Shown: piece by piece, positions 26,596 through 35,000 of the stretch | Layout: every line of letters begins with the position of its first letter | Numbering within the stretch: position 1 is the stretch's first letter | Source: Ornithinimicrobium sediminis | GTDB taxonomy: Bacteria > Actinomycetota > Actinomycetes > Actinomycetales > Dermatophilaceae | Reading direction: 5' to 3' | DNA: 64,000 bases | NCBI RefSeq assembly: GCF_021272345.1 | Contig: NZ_JAJSDQ010000002.1 | Coordinates: 124,001 to 188,000 of the forward strand | The notes under the pieces: model-generated | Database searches by the model: none | What the model saw: only the letters and a program-made list of their open reading frames with translations | Told to the model about the DNA's origin: nothing | Position numbers and translations under genes: made by a program

Positions 26596-27458
26596 TGTCC
26601 TTCCTGCGCCGGCCCAAGATCGAGGCGAAGAGCTCCGAGCAGCTGGTGCTCATGCGGCGGGCAGGTCTGGTCGTGGGCGAGACGCTGCAGCTGGCTCGCG
26701 AGGCGGCCGTCGCCGGTGCCCGCACCGGTGACATCGACGAGATGGCCGAGAAGCACATCCGCGCCCAGGGGGCGGCGCCCTCGTTCAAGGGCTACCACGG
26801 CTTCAGCGGCTCGCTGTGCATCAGCGTCAACGACGAGGTCGTGCACGGGGTGCCGGGGGAGCGCGTGCTGCGCGCAGGTGACCTGGTCTCGGTCGACTGC
26901 GGCGCGATCGTCGAGGGGTGGCACGGCGACGCGGCCCTGTCCTTCGTCGTGGGCGGCCGCGAGGAGGCGCGCCCCGAGGACCTCGCGGTCATGGACGACA
27001 CCGAGACGGCGCTGTGGGCCGGCATCGCCGCCCTCCGGCACGGCGAGCGGCTGTATGCCGTCGGTGAGGCCGTCGAGGAGTCGGTCGCCGCAGCACTCGA
27101 GCGACGACGTGCCCAGGACCTGTCGGTCGAGTACGGCATCGTCGAGGACTACGTGGGGCACGGCATCGGCCGTGAGATGCACATGGACCCGCACGTGCCC
27201 AACTTCGCGGTGAGCGGCAAGGGCCCGACGGTGCCCGTCGGCGCCACGCTGGCCGTCGAGCCCATGGTGACGCTCGGCACGATCGACACCCACACGCTGG
27301 ACGACGACTGGACGGTCGTCACGGACGACGGCTCCCGGGCCGCCCACTGGGAGCACACCGTCGCCGTCACCGAGGGCGGGCTGTGGGTCCTCACCGCGCT
27401 CGACGGCGGCCAGGCGGGGCTGGCCGCCGCCGGCGCCACCTTCGCGCCGCTGGCCTGA
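26595..27458 (+). CDS. map: Methionine aminopeptidase, type I
   Basis: Methionine aminopeptidase, 287 residues from the ATG at 26595 overlapping the adk stop. It removes the initiator Met from nascent proteins. The metal-binding set is visible: D in SVDCGAIVEGW, D in HGDAALS, H in VGHGIGREMH, and Glu in AVEPMVTLG and HWEHTVAV. The substrate histidine is in YHGFSGSLC. The protein lacks the N-terminal zinc-finger extension of the longer actinobacterial paralogue. Confidence 0.96.
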   Translation: MSFLRRPKIEAKSSEQLVLMRRAGLVVGETLQLAREAAVAGARTGDIDEMAEKHIRAQGAAPSFKGYHGFSGSLCISVNDEVVHGVPGERVLRAGDLVSVDCGAIVEGWHGDAALSFVVGGREEARPEDLAVMDDTETALWAGIAALRHGERLYAVGEAVEESVAAALERRRAQDLSVEYGIVEDYVGHGIGREMHMDPHVPNFAVSGKGPTVPVGATLAVEPMVTLGTIDTHTLDDDWTVVTDDGSRAAHWEHTVAVTEGGLWVLTALDGGQAGLAAAGATFAPLA

Positions 27459-27495
27459 CCTGCCCTCCTGCCGGATGTGGCAGCAGCCCTGCCGA

Positions 27496-27526
27496 TTGGT
27501 GTCCTGCGCGCACGGTGTCGTAGACT
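27496..27526 (+). promoter_or_regulatory. Probable infA promoter
   Basis: TTGGTG at 27496-27501 and TAGACT at 27521-27526 with a spacer of 18-19 bases depending on alignment. A start near 27533 gives a leader of about 50 nt before infA. It would drive the alpha-operon group. Confidence 0.55.
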
Positions 27527-27581
27527 GGTGTGTCGGTCCCGTGTGGGCCGATTCTTGTGCAGTCAACGAAATGTGGAGGAC

Positions 27582-27803
27582 ATGGCGAAGAAGGACGGCG
27601 TCATTGAGATCGAGGGCACGGTTGTCGAAGCCCTCCCGAACGCGAACTTCCGGGTGGAGCTGACCAACGGTCACGTTGTGCTGGCCCACATCTCCGGCAA
27701 GATGCGTCAGCACTACATCCGGATCCTCCCCGAGGACCGGGTCGTCGTGGAGCTCAGCCCGTACGACCTGACCCGCGGTCGCATCGTCTTCCGCTACCGC
27801 TGA
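27582..27803 (+). CDS. infA: Translation initiation factor IF-1
   Basis: IF-1, 73 residues from the ATG at 27582 after GGAGGA. A single S1-like OB fold that binds the 30S A site during initiation. The sequence [20 protein letters not shown] and the end [15 protein letters not shown] are nearly invariant in actinobacteria. It heads the alpha group with its own promoter and is followed by rpmJ 92 bases later. Confidence 0.98.
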   Translation: MAKKDGVIEIEGTVVEALPNANFRVELTNGHVVLAHISGKMRQHYIRILPEDRVVVELSPYDLTRGRIVFRYR

Positions 27804-27895
27804 CGCACCACAGAGCACGACCCCGGCACCCGGGCCACGTCCGGGAGCCGGGACACCACCTGTTCACCCCCAGATCGAAAGACGGCAGCGAACAC

Positions 27896-28009
27896 ATGAA
27901 GGTTCAGCCGAGCGTCAAGAAGATCTGCGACAAGTGCAAGGTGATCCGCCGCAACGGCCGGGTCATGGTGATCTGCGACAACCTGCGCCACAAGCAGCGC
28001 CAGGGCTGA
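27896..28009 (+). CDS. rpmJ: 50S ribosomal protein L36, zinc-binding form
   Basis: L36, only 37 residues, beginning [19 protein letters not shown] and ending [10 protein letters not shown]. Zinc ligands are the three cysteines (CDKC and C in VICDN) and the histidine of LRHK. It is the common C+ form. It sits between infA and rpsM as in most bacteria, with a 218-base gap after it. Confidence 0.97.
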   Translation: MKVQPSVKKICDKCKVIRRNGRVMVICDNLRHKQRQG

Positions 28010-28227
28010 GCAGCCTCACCGTCAGTCTCGACTGACCGACCACGCGTCGCGGGCTTCCCCGCACGCCAGCAACAACAGAACACGCAGCACCCGGCCCCCG
28101 ACCTCGTCGGGACGTCACCCTCGGACGCGTTGGCCGAGGACCGCGGAGCGAGCACACGATGCGCTCGCTCGCTACACGCGGACCGGTGCTGCTCCAGACC
28201 ACGCGAGACCATCAGGAGCACCGCCAC

Positions 28228-28605
28228 ATGGCACGACTCATCGGTGTCGACCTCCCGCGCGAGAAGCGCGTCGAGGTCGCCCTCACCTACATCTTCGGCG
28301 TGGGACGCACCCGCGCCGACCAGACGCTGGAGGCCACGGGTGTCGACCCGTCCACCCGCGTCAAGGACCTGACGGACGAGCAGCTGGTGCAGCTGCGCGA
28401 CCACCTCGAGACCCACTTCCGTCTCGAAGGTGACCTCCGCCGTGAGGTGGCCGCCGACATCCGCCGCAAGGTCGAGATCGGCAGCTACCAGGGCCTGCGG
28501 CACCGCCGCGGTCTTCCCGTGCACGGCCAGCGCACCAAGACCAACGCGCGCACCCGCAAGGGTCCCAAGCGCACTGTCGCCGGCAAGAAGAAGGCCGGCA
28601 AGTAA
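28228..28605 (+). CDS. rpsM: 30S ribosomal protein S13
   Basis: S13, 125 residues from the ATG at 28228, which follows CAGGAGC; a longer in-frame opening upstream lacks homology. Family blocks are [34 protein letters not shown] and the C-terminal [23 protein letters not shown] in parts. It bridges the 30S head to the 50S subunit. The 218-base gap before it contains two short hairpins (28021-28036; 28146-28153 with 28163-28170) and no clear gene. Confidence 0.97.
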   Translation: MARLIGVDLPREKRVEVALTYIFGVGRTRADQTLEATGVDPSTRVKDLTDEQLVQLRDHLETHFRLEGDLRREVAADIRRKVEIGSYQGLRHRRGLPVHGQRTKTNARTRKGPKRTVAGKKKAGK

Positions 28606-28665
28606 CCACCGTGGAGGGCCTCGCCCCCCACACCCCCCAACTGCCTCGTCATCAGGAGTCCAGCA

Positions 28666-29073
28666 ATGCCCCCCAAGAGCCGTAGCACGGCCGGCGCCCG
28701 CAAGGTGCGTCGCAAGGAGAAGAAGAACGTCGCCTTCGGGCAGGCTCACATCAAGAGCACGTTCAGCAACACCATCGTCTCGATCACGGACCCGACCGGC
28801 GCGGTGATCGCGTGGGCCTCGTCCGGCCAGGTCGGGTTCAAGGGCTCTCGCAAGTCCACACCGTACGCCGCCCAGATGGCCGCCGAGGCCGCCGCCCGTC
28901 GTGCCATGGAGCACGGCATGCGCAAGGTCGACGTGTTCGTCAAGGGCCCGGGCTCCGGTCGTGAGACCGCGATCCGTTCGCTCACCGCCGCCGGCCTCGA
29001 GGTCGGTGCCATCAGCGACGTGACGCCGCAGGCACACAACGGCGTCCGCCCGCCCAAGAAGCGCCGCGTCTGA
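28666..29073 (+). CDS. rpsK: 30S ribosomal protein S11
   Basis: S11, 135 residues, part of the 30S platform near the Shine-Dalgarno helix. It starts [20 protein letters not shown] and ends with [18 protein letters not shown], the family signature. The start has CAGGAG upstream. It lies 60 bases after rpsM and 27 before rpsD. Confidence 0.98.
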   Translation: MPPKSRSTAGARKVRRKEKKNVAFGQAHIKSTFSNTIVSITDPTGAVIAWASSGQVGFKGSRKSTPYAAQMAAEAAARRAMEHGMRKVDVFVKGPGSGRETAIRSLTAAGLEVGAISDVTPQAHNGVRPPKKRRV

Positions 29074-29100
29074 GCGTCGGAACGGAAAGGTAAGACAACT

Positions 29101-29709
29101 ATGGCCCGCTACACCGGACCCATCACCAAGAAGTCCCGCCGACTCAAGGTCGACCTGGTCGGCGGTGACAAGAACTTCGACCTCCGCCCCTTCCCTCCGG
29201 GTCAGCACGGCCGTCGCCGGACCCAGGAGAAGGAGTACCTGACGCAGCTGCAGGAGAAGCAGAAGGCCCGCTTCACCTACGGCGTCATGGAGAAGCAGTT
29301 CCGTCGCTACTACGAGGAGGCGGCCCGCCGCCCCGGCCAGACCGGTCACAACCTGCTGGTCATCCTCGAGTCCCGGCTCGACAACGTCGTCTACCGTGCC
29401 GGCCTGGCGCGCACGCGCCGCGCCGCGCGCCAGCTCGTGACGCACGGCCACTTCACGGTCAACGGGCAGCGCGTCGACGTCCCGTCCTACCGGGTCGATA
29501 AGTACGACATCATCGAGCCCCGCAAGCAGTCCGTCGAGACGTTCCCGTTCGAGCTGGCCCGCCAGACCTTCGGCGACCGTCCGATCCCGGCCTGGATGAA
29601 GGTCGTCCCGGGCTCGCTGCAGATCCTCATCCACCAGCTGCCGACGCGTGAGCAGATCGACACGATCCTCACCGAGCAGCTGATCGTGGAGCTCTACTCG
29701 AAGAACTGA
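29101..29709 (+). CDS. rpsD: 30S ribosomal protein S4, cysteine-free form
   Basis: S4, 202 residues, an assembly initiator on 16S rRNA. It begins MARYTGPITKKSRRLKVDL and contains the S4 RNA-binding domain around residues 90-155 (SRLDNVVYRAGLARTRRAARQLVTHGHF in parts). The N-terminus has none of the four zinc cysteines of the C+ form, so this is the C- form usual in actinobacteria. In E. coli S4 represses the alpha operon; the hairpin-rich gap downstream could be relevant. Confidence 0.97.
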   Translation: MARYTGPITKKSRRLKVDLVGGDKNFDLRPFPPGQHGRRRTQEKEYLTQLQEKQKARFTYGVMEKQFRRYYEEAARRPGQTGHNLLVILESRLDNVVYRAGLARTRRAARQLVTHGHFTVNGQRVDVPSYRVDKYDIIEPRKQSVETFPFELARQTFGDRPIPAWMKVVPGSLQILIHQLPTREQIDTILTEQLIVELYSKN

Positions 29710-29712
29710 CAC

Positions 29713-29737
29713 CCACGGGGGGCTCCGTCCCCCGTGG
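29713..29737 (+). terminator. Hairpin 1 between rpsD and rpoA
   Basis: A 9-bp stem (29713-29721 with 29729-29737) starts four bases after the rpsD stop. It could be a terminator, or an attenuator since rpsD and rpoA are normally co-transcribed. Confidence 0.6.
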
Positions 29738-29766
29738 ACCCTCCGTCCGGGCTCGTCCCGGACGGT

Positions 29767-29803
29767 GTGCTGGTGTGGCACGCCCGTCATGCCACACCAG
29801 CAC
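29767..29803 (+). promoter_or_regulatory. Hairpin 2 in the rpoA leader
   Basis: A perfect 14-bp stem (29767-29780 with 29790-29803) with a 9-nt loop. Its TG-rich sequence (GTGCTGGTGTGGCA) differs from the GC-only terminators nearby. Together with its neighbours it fills most of the rpsD-rpoA gap. Confidence 0.55.
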
Positions 29804-29806
29804 GTC

Positions 29807-29834
29807 GGTCGGGCGAGGACAGAGTCGCCCGACC
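29807..29834 (+). promoter_or_regulatory. Hairpin 3 in the rpoA leader
   Basis: A 10-bp stem (29807-29816 with 29825-29834) with an 8-nt loop, four bases after hairpin 2. No established leader class was recognised. Confidence 0.5.
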
Positions 29835-29902
29835 TGCGCAGGCCCTGGCCTGCACCCTGACACGGCGTCATATAGCGGTCGCCCGTGTGGAAAGGAACAA
29901 CC

Positions 29903-30925
29903 GTGCTCATCGCACAGCGCCCCACCCTGTCCGAGGAGGTTCTCTCCGAGTCCCGCTCGCGGTTCTCGATCGAGCCCCTCGAGCCCGGCTTCGGCTACAC
30001 CCTCGGCAACTCCCTGCGTCGCACCCTGCTCTCCAGCATCCCGGGTGCCTCGCTCACCAGCATCCGCATCGACGGCGTGCTGCACGAGTTCTCCACCATC
30101 CCCGGGGTCAAGGAGGATGTCACCGAGATCATCCTCAACCTCAAGAGCCTGGTCGTCTCCAGCGAGCACGACGAGCCCGTCGTGATGTACCTGCGCAAGC
30201 AGGGGGCCGGTGCGGTCACCGCCGCGGACATCGCCCCGCCGGCCGGGGTCGAGGTGCACAACCCCGACCTGCACATCGCCACGCTCAACGACTCCGGCAA
30301 GATCGAGATGGAGATGACCGTCGAGCGCGGTCGTGGCTACGTCTCGGCGCAGCTGAACAAGTACGCCGACCAGGAGATCGGCCGGATCCCGGTCGACTCC
30401 ATCTACTCCCCGGTGCTCGCCGTGACCTACAAGGTCGAGGCGACCCGTGTCGAGCAGCGCACCGACTTCGACCGTCTGGTCGTCGACGTCGAGACCAAGA
30501 ACTCGATGGCTCCGCGTGACGCCATGGCGTCGGCCGGCAAGACCCTGGTCGAGCTGTTCGGCCTGGCGCGTGAGCTCAACGTCGAGGCCGAGGGCATCGA
30601 GATCGGCCCGTCCGTCGGTGACGCAGCCCTCGCCTCCGACCTGGCGCTGCCCATCGAGGACCTCGACCTGACCGTCCGGTCCTACAACTGCCTCAAGCGC
30701 GAGGGCATCCACACCGTGGGCGAGCTCGTGGGGCGCAGCGAGGCCGACCTGCTGGACATCCGCAACTTCGGGGCCAAGTCGATCGACGAGGTCAAGGAGA
30801 AGCTGGGCGAGATGGGCCTGGCCCTCAAGGACAGCCCGCCCGGGTTCGACCCGAGCCAGGCCGACTACACCGAGGACCTGGAGGACGAGGGCGACGCCTC
30901 GTTCGCCGAGGACGAGCAGTACTGA
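29903..30925 (+). CDS. rpoA: DNA-directed RNA polymerase subunit alpha
   Basis: The alpha subunit, 340 residues from the GTG at 29903, seven bases after AAAGGA, giving [14 protein letters not shown] as in other actinobacteria. The N-terminal domain with [23 protein letters not shown] dimerises and scaffolds beta and beta'; the C-terminal domain (about 245-315: [37 protein letters not shown]) binds UP elements and activators. An acidic C-terminal tail follows. rplQ comes 23 bases later. Confidence 0.98.
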   Translation: MLIAQRPTLSEEVLSESRSRFSIEPLEPGFGYTLGNSLRRTLLSSIPGASLTSIRIDGVLHEFSTIPGVKEDVTEIILNLKSLVVSSEHDEPVVMYLRKQGAGAVTAADIAPPAGVEVHNPDLHIATLNDSGKIEMEMTVERGRGYVSAQLNKYADQEIGRIPVDSIYSPVLAVTYKVEATRVEQRTDFDRLVVDVETKNSMAPRDAMASAGKTLVELFGLARELNVEAEGIEIGPSVGDAALASDLALPIEDLDLTVRSYNCLKREGIHTVGELVGRSEADLLDIRNFGAKSIDEVKEKLGEMGLALKDSPPGFDPSQADYTEDLEDEGDASFAEDEQY

Positions 30926-30948
30926 TATTCCGCTGAAGGAGACCCACC

Positions 30949-31584
30949 ATGCCTACCCCCAAGAAGGGCCCGCGCCTCGGCGGCGGTCCGGCGCACGAGC
31001 GCCTGATCCTGTCCAACCTCGCCACCGCCCTGTTCGAGCACGACCGCATCACCACCACCGAGGCCAAGGCCAAGCGGGTCCGCCCGCTCGCCGAGCGTCT
31101 GGTGACCTTCGCCAAGCGTGGCGACCTGCACAACCGGCGCAAGGTCATGGCCATCGTCCGTGACAAGGGCGTCGTGCACCGTCTCTTCACGGAGATCGCG
31201 CCCGACATGGCCGAGCGGGAGGGTGGCTACACCCGCATCACGAAGATCGCCCCCCGCAAGGGCGACAACGCCCCCATGGCCGTGATCGAGCTCGTCCGTG
31301 AGCCCGTCGCCAAGAAGAAGGTCGTCGAGCAGGCCGAGGGCGCCACCAAGCGCTCCGCCAAGGACCGCAAGGCCGCGGCCGCCCCGGCTGTCGAGCCCGA
31401 CTCCGACGTCGCCGAGGCCGAGCTCGCCGACGCCGAGGCCGCTCGCGAGGAGGGCGCCACCGTCGCCGCTCCGGCCGAGACGGTCGAGGTCAACGACACG
31501 GCCACCGACGACACCACGGAGGCGGCCAACACCACCGCCACCGACGGTGCCGACGAGAGCACCGAGGACGACACGAAGGCCTGA
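30949..31584 (+). CDS. rplQ: 50S ribosomal protein L17
   Basis: L17, 211 residues. Residues 1-120 are the ribosomal domain ([56 protein letters not shown]). The remaining 90 residues are a low-complexity Ala/Glu/Asp/Thr tail, longer than in many actinobacteria, where L17 is often 160-200 residues. L17 lies beside the tunnel exit. It closes the alpha group; a 15-bp terminator stem follows. Confidence 0.96.
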   Translation: MPTPKKGPRLGGGPAHERLILSNLATALFEHDRITTTEAKAKRVRPLAERLVTFAKRGDLHNRRKVMAIVRDKGVVHRLFTEIAPDMAEREGGYTRITKIAPRKGDNAPMAVIELVREPVAKKKVVEQAEGATKRSAKDRKAAAAPAVEPDSDVAEAELADAEAAREEGATVAAPAETVEVNDTATDDTTEAANTTATDGADESTEDDTKA

Positions 31585-31604
31585 GCCCTCCTGCCGCACC
31601 TCTG

Positions 31605-31638
31605 CGGGGCCGCTCCACCTCACGGTGGAGCGGCCCCG
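31605..31638 (+). terminator. Strong terminator after rplQ
   Basis: A perfect 15-bp stem (31605-31619 with 31624-31638) with a TCAC loop, 20 bases after the rplQ stop. It ends the ribosomal superoperon. Confidence 0.85.
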
Positions 31639-31679
31639 TCGTCGTGCCCGGCACGGCACTCGGGACAGCGGCGTCGCAG

Positions 31680-31685
31680 TACAGT
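31680..31685 (+). promoter_or_regulatory. Candidate leaderless promoter of truA
   Basis: TACAGT ends eight bases before the truA ATG, and there is no ribosome-binding sequence between. In actinobacteria a TANNNT box at this distance usually marks a leaderless transcript. Confidence 0.5.
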
Positions 31686-31693
31686 CGGGCACC

Positions 31694-32566
31694 ATGACCA
31701 GCCCTCAGCCGACCGTCCGGGTGCGGGTGGACCTGGCCTACGACGGCACGGGCTTCTCGGGGTGGGCGGCGCAGCCCGGTCTGCGCACCGTCGAGGACGA
31801 GCTGGCCAGGGCCTGGGCGACCGTCCTGCGCGTCGCCCCCCCTCGGCTGACGGTCGGCGGCCGGACCGACGCCGGCGTGCATGCCCGGGGGGCGGTGGCC
31901 CACCTGGACGTCCCCGTCGAGGCGTGGGAGGCGATGCCGGGGCGCAGCGAACGGACGCCGGGCCAGGCGGCTGTCGCCCGGCTGGCGGGGGTCCTCCCGG
32001 CCGACGTCGTCGTCCGGTCCGCACAGGTGGCCCCCGCCGGCTTCGACGCGCGGTTCTCGGCGCTGGACCGCCGCTACACCTACCGGCTCTGTGACGACCA
32101 GCCCCGCCTGGACCCGCTGCGCCGGCACGACACGGTCCGTCACCGGCGGGCCCTGGACGTGGGGGCGATGGACCGGGCGGCCGGTGGGCTCGTGGGGCTG
32201 CACGAGTTCGCGGCCTTCTGCCGACGGCGCGAGGGAGCGACGACGGTGCGCACGCTCCTGACCTACCGGTGGGAGCGTGCGGAGGACGGCACCCTCGTGG
32301 CCACAGTGGTCGCGGACGCCTTCTGTCACAGCATGGTCCGCGCGCTGGTGGGTGCCACCGTCGTGGTGGGGGAAGGGCGTGAGGACGAGGGCTGGCCCGC
32401 GCGTGTCCGCGACCGGGGCGTGCGCGACCCACGGGTGCCGGTGATGCCGGCGCACGGCCTCACGCTGGAGGAGGTCCGCTACCCCTCCGAAGAGGGGCTG
32501 GCGGCGCGCGCGGCACAGGCGCGGGCCCGGCGGACGCTTCCCGGGGCGGGAACGGGCGCCGGCTGA
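31694..32566 (+). CDS. truA: tRNA pseudouridine(38-40) synthase TruA
   Basis: TruA, 290 residues from the ATG at 31694. It converts uridines 38-40 of the tRNA anticodon stem to pseudouridine. The catalytic aspartate is D59 in GGRTDAGVHA, and the later conserved blocks ARFSALDRRYTYRL and DAFCHSMVRALVG are present. It starts 108 bases after the rplQ stop, beyond a strong terminator, and probably has a leaderless promoter. The usual neighbour rplM is 12 kb away here. Confidence 0.96.
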   Translation: MTSPQPTVRVRVDLAYDGTGFSGWAAQPGLRTVEDELARAWATVLRVAPPRLTVGGRTDAGVHARGAVAHLDVPVEAWEAMPGRSERTPGQAAVARLAGVLPADVVVRSAQVAPAGFDARFSALDRRYTYRLCDDQPRLDPLRRHDTVRHRRALDVGAMDRAAGGLVGLHEFAAFCRRREGATTVRTLLTYRWERAEDGTLVATVVADAFCHSMVRALVGATVVVGEGREDEGWPARVRDRGVRDPRVPVMPAHGLTLEEVRYPSEEGLAARAAQARARRTLPGAGTGAG

Positions 32567-32594
32567 TCGTCGACCGGGCGCCCGTCCACCGGAC

Positions 32595-32629
32595 GTTCAT
32601 GCAGGTCGTGGCGCGGTCCGGGAATGAAC
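32595..32629. repeat. Spaced inverted repeat before the ABC exporter
   Basis: GTTCAT at 32595-32600 is repeated inverted as ATGAAC at 32624-32629, with 23 bases between. It lies in the promoter region of the exporter operon (a possible -10 TAGCGT is at 32653-32658) and could be an operator or chance. Confidence 0.3.
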
Positions 32630-32694
32630 CGGGGTCTGTCGGCGCTGAGTTCTAGCGTTGTCCCAGAGCGACCGACCAGCCGAAGGGGGCCCCA

Positions 32695-33690
32695 GTGCCG
32701 ATCATCGAGGCCCATGGCCTGACCAAGACCTACATGTCACGGTCCCAGACGGTGCACGCGCTGGCCGGTCTGGACCTGACCGTGCCGGAGGGCACGGTCA
32801 AGGGGCTGCTCGGCCCCAACGGAGCAGGCAAGACGACCACTGTGAAGGTGCTGAACACCCTGATCCGGCCCGACTCCGGCACCGCCACCATCGACGGCAT
32901 CGACGTCGTGGCCGACCCGCAGGGCGTGCGCCGGGTCATCGGCGCCTCCGGTCAGTACGCCGCGGTCGACGAGAACCTCACGGGCCTGGAGAACCTGGAG
33001 ATGGTGGGTCGGCTCTACCATCTGGGCACCCGGCAGGCCCGGGCCCGGGCGCGGGAGCTGATCGAGGCGTTCGACCTCACCGAGGCCGGCAGCCGACCGG
33101 TGAAGGGCTTCTCCGGAGGCATGCGCCGCCGTATCGACCTTGCGGGTGCGCTGGTGAACAACCCCCGCATCCTCTTCCTCGACGAGCCCACGACCGGCCT
33201 CGACCCACGCAGCCGGCTGGCGCTGTGGGAGATCATCGGCGACCTGGTCAAGGGCGGCACGACCCTGCTGCTGACCACGCAGTATCTCGAGGAGGCCGAC
33301 TACCTGGCCGACCACATCTCGGTCATCGACCAGGGCCGGGTCATCGCCGAGGGCACCTCGGACGAGCTCAAGGCCCAGGTCGGCGGACACCGCGTGGTGG
33401 TCACCCTGGTCGACGACGGCGATGCTCCGGCGGCGCGCGCCGTTCTGGCCCGCGCCGGCAGCGGCGAGCCCTCGGTCAGCGACAACCGGCGTGAGCTCGA
33501 CGTCGCCGTCGACCAGGGGCCGCCGGCGCTACAGCAGGTGCTCGCCGAGCTCGGCGACCACGGCATCAGGCTGCACGACGCCGGGATGCGCCGCCCCACC
33601 CTCGACGACGTGTTCCTCACCCTGACCGGGCACCGTGCCGAGGAGCTGCCCGACGAGTCCGCCCCGAGCCTGCAGGAGGCCACCCGATGA
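32695..33690 (+). CDS. ABC transporter ATP-binding protein, DrrA type
   Basis: ATPase of an ABC-2 exporter, 331 residues, GTG start six bases after GAAGGGGG. Walker A is GPNGAGKTT (about 41-49), the signature is SGGMRRR (about 141), and Walker B is ILFLDEPTTGLD. After residue 220 it has the extra C-terminal domain of the daunorubicin-resistance DrrA family, ending with RRPTLDDVFLTLTGH. It overlaps the permease gene by four bases. The exported compound cannot be told from sequence; antibiotic or lipid export are the usual roles of this family. Confidence 0.92.
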   Translation: MPIIEAHGLTKTYMSRSQTVHALAGLDLTVPEGTVKGLLGPNGAGKTTTVKVLNTLIRPDSGTATIDGIDVVADPQGVRRVIGASGQYAAVDENLTGLENLEMVGRLYHLGTRQARARARELIEAFDLTEAGSRPVKGFSGGMRRRIDLAGALVNNPRILFLDEPTTGLDPRSRLALWEIIGDLVKGGTTLLLTTQYLEEADYLADHISVIDQGRVIAEGTSDELKAQVGGHRVVVTLVDDGDAPAARAVLARAGSGEPSVSDNRRELDVAVDQGPPALQQVLAELGDHGIRLHDAGMRRPTLDDVFLTLTGHRAEELPDESAPSLQEATR

Positions 33691-34565
33691 GCACCGCAGC
33701 CCCCACCTCGCCGAGCCGGACGCCCGCCCACCCGGCGACGCCACCGCTGCGGCCCCAGGTCACCGGAGCGCTCAACACCTGGGTCGCCGACGGCTGGACC
33801 GTCACCTGGCGCAACCTGAGCAAGATCAAGCGGTCTCCCGACATGCTGCTCTTCGCGGTCCTGCAGCCGATCATGTTCGTCGTCCTCTTCTCCCAGGTCT
33901 TCGGCGGCGCGATCGACGTCGGGGGCGACCTCGACTACACGAGCTTCCTCATGGCCGGCATCTTCGCGCAGACCGTCGTCTTCGGGTCGACCTTCTCGGG
34001 CGCTGCGATGGCCCAGGACCTCAAGGAAGGTCTCATCGACCGTTTCCGCACGCTGCCGATGAACCCGTCGGCGGTGCTGGTGGGCAGGACCAACTCGGAC
34101 CTCGTCCTCAACGGCATCTCGATGGTCATCATGATCGCCACCGCGTGGGTGCTCGGATGGCGCTTCACCAACGGCTTCTGGTCCTTCCTGGCCGGGGTCG
34201 GGCTGCTCCTGCTCTTCTCCTACGCCTTCAGCTGGGTGATGGCACTGCTGGGCATGATGGTGCGCACGCCCGAGGTGATCAACAACGCCTCGTTCATGAT
34301 CCTCTTCCCCCTCACCTTCATCTCCAACGCCTTCGTGCAGGCGCAGAGCCTTCCGGGGCCGCTGGAGTTCTTCGCCAACTGGAACCCCGTCTCCGCGCTC
34401 GTGCAGGCCGCCCGCGAGCTGTTCGGCAACACCGGAGGTGTGCCCGCGCCGGACACCTGGCCGATGCAGCACCCGGTGGTCACCGTCATCCTGGGGGCTG
34501 CGGTCATGCTGGCCGTCTTCGTCCCGCTGGCGGTGCGCAGGTTCGGACGCACCACCTCGCGCTGA
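33687..34565 (+). CDS. ABC-2 type permease, DrrB type
   Basis: Membrane partner of the preceding ATPase, 292 residues, with about six hydrophobic segments (for example LLFAVLQPIMFVVLFSQVF and SFMILFPLTFISNAFV). The motif FRTLPMNPSAVLVGRT is the cytoplasmic coupling region shared by DrrB and other ABC-2 exporters. The start overlaps the ATPase stop as ATGA, so the two are translationally coupled. No biosynthetic genes are nearby that would name the substrate. Confidence 0.9.
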   Translation: MSTAAPTSPSRTPAHPATPPLRPQVTGALNTWVADGWTVTWRNLSKIKRSPDMLLFAVLQPIMFVVLFSQVFGGAIDVGGDLDYTSFLMAGIFAQTVVFGSTFSGAAMAQDLKEGLIDRFRTLPMNPSAVLVGRTNSDLVLNGISMVIMIATAWVLGWRFTNGFWSFLAGVGLLLLFSYAFSWVMALLGMMVRTPEVINNASFMILFPLTFISNAFVQAQSLPGPLEFFANWNPVSALVQAARELFGNTGGVPAPDTWPMQHPVVTVILGAAVMLAVFVPLAVRRFGRTTSR

Positions 34566-34604
34566 CCCGAGCACGCGCGCGCACCGCCGTGCCATGCTGG
34601 GCCG

Positions 34605-34925
34605 ATGACGTCGACCGTGCGCTCCGTCCTGCAGGCCAAGGAGGCCGAGCTCGTGGAGCAGATGCACGTGCTGACGCGACCTCAGCAGGACCAGGGGAGC
34701 ATCTCCTTCGGCAAGCGGGTGGGCGACGGCACGGCGATGGCGGTCGACCGCCTGAGCGCCGTCACCGCCCATGACGCCCTCGGTGCCCTGCTGGCCGAGG
34801 TCCGACGCGCGCTGGCCAAGGAGGACGAGGGGTCCTACGGCGCCTGCGACACCTGTGGCGAGCTGATCCCGCCGGGGCGCCTGGAGGTCCGTCCGTGGTC
34901 GACACGGTGCGTGCGGCACAGCTGA
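34605..34925 (+). CDS. Small DksA/TraR-like zinc-finger protein
   Basis: A 106-residue protein whose last 30 residues resemble the DksA/TraR C4 zinc finger: GSYGACDTCGELIPPGRLEV followed by TRCVRHS. The second metal pair is Cys-x-x-His instead of Cys-x-x-Cys, so three cysteines and one histidine would bind the metal. The N-terminal part is mostly helical with charged residues. Such proteins often act on RNA polymerase, but short actinobacterial members are uncharacterised. A CATGCT box ends six bases before the ATG, consistent with a leaderless transcript. Confidence 0.75.
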   Translation: MTSTVRSVLQAKEAELVEQMHVLTRPQQDQGSISFGKRVGDGTAMAVDRLSAVTAHDALGALLAEVRRALAKEDEGSYGACDTCGELIPPGRLEVRPWSTRCVRHS

Positions 34926-34948
34926 GTCGTGCCCTGAGGGTAAGGATT

Positions 34949-34982
34949 TCGCAAAATCTTGCGAGAACCTGTTGAGATTTTG
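34949..34982. promoter_or_regulatory. Two overlapping palindromes upstream of the amylolytic gene
   Basis: TCGCAA-AATC-TTGCGA (34949-34964) is a perfect 6-bp palindrome with a 4-base centre. A second inverted repeat, CAAAATCT (34952-34959) with AGATTTTG (34975-34982), overlaps the -35 box. Both are plausible repressor or activator sites, for example for a LacI-type maltose regulator; no such regulator gene is in the window. Confidence 0.55.
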
Positions 34983-35000
34983 TCGTCAGCGGTCTAACGT
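34972..35000 (+). promoter_or_regulatory. Promoter of the alpha-amylase/pullulanase gene
   Basis: TTGAGA (34972-34977) and TAACGT (34995-35000) with the ideal 17-base spacer. A start near 35007 gives a leader of about 54 nt with GGAG before the ATG. Confidence 0.75.

Noticed and set aside
28021-28036. GTCAGT-CTCG-ACTGAC hairpin after rpmJ as a terminator.
   Set aside because: Only six pairs; rpsM is normally co-transcribed, and no promoter is evident after it.
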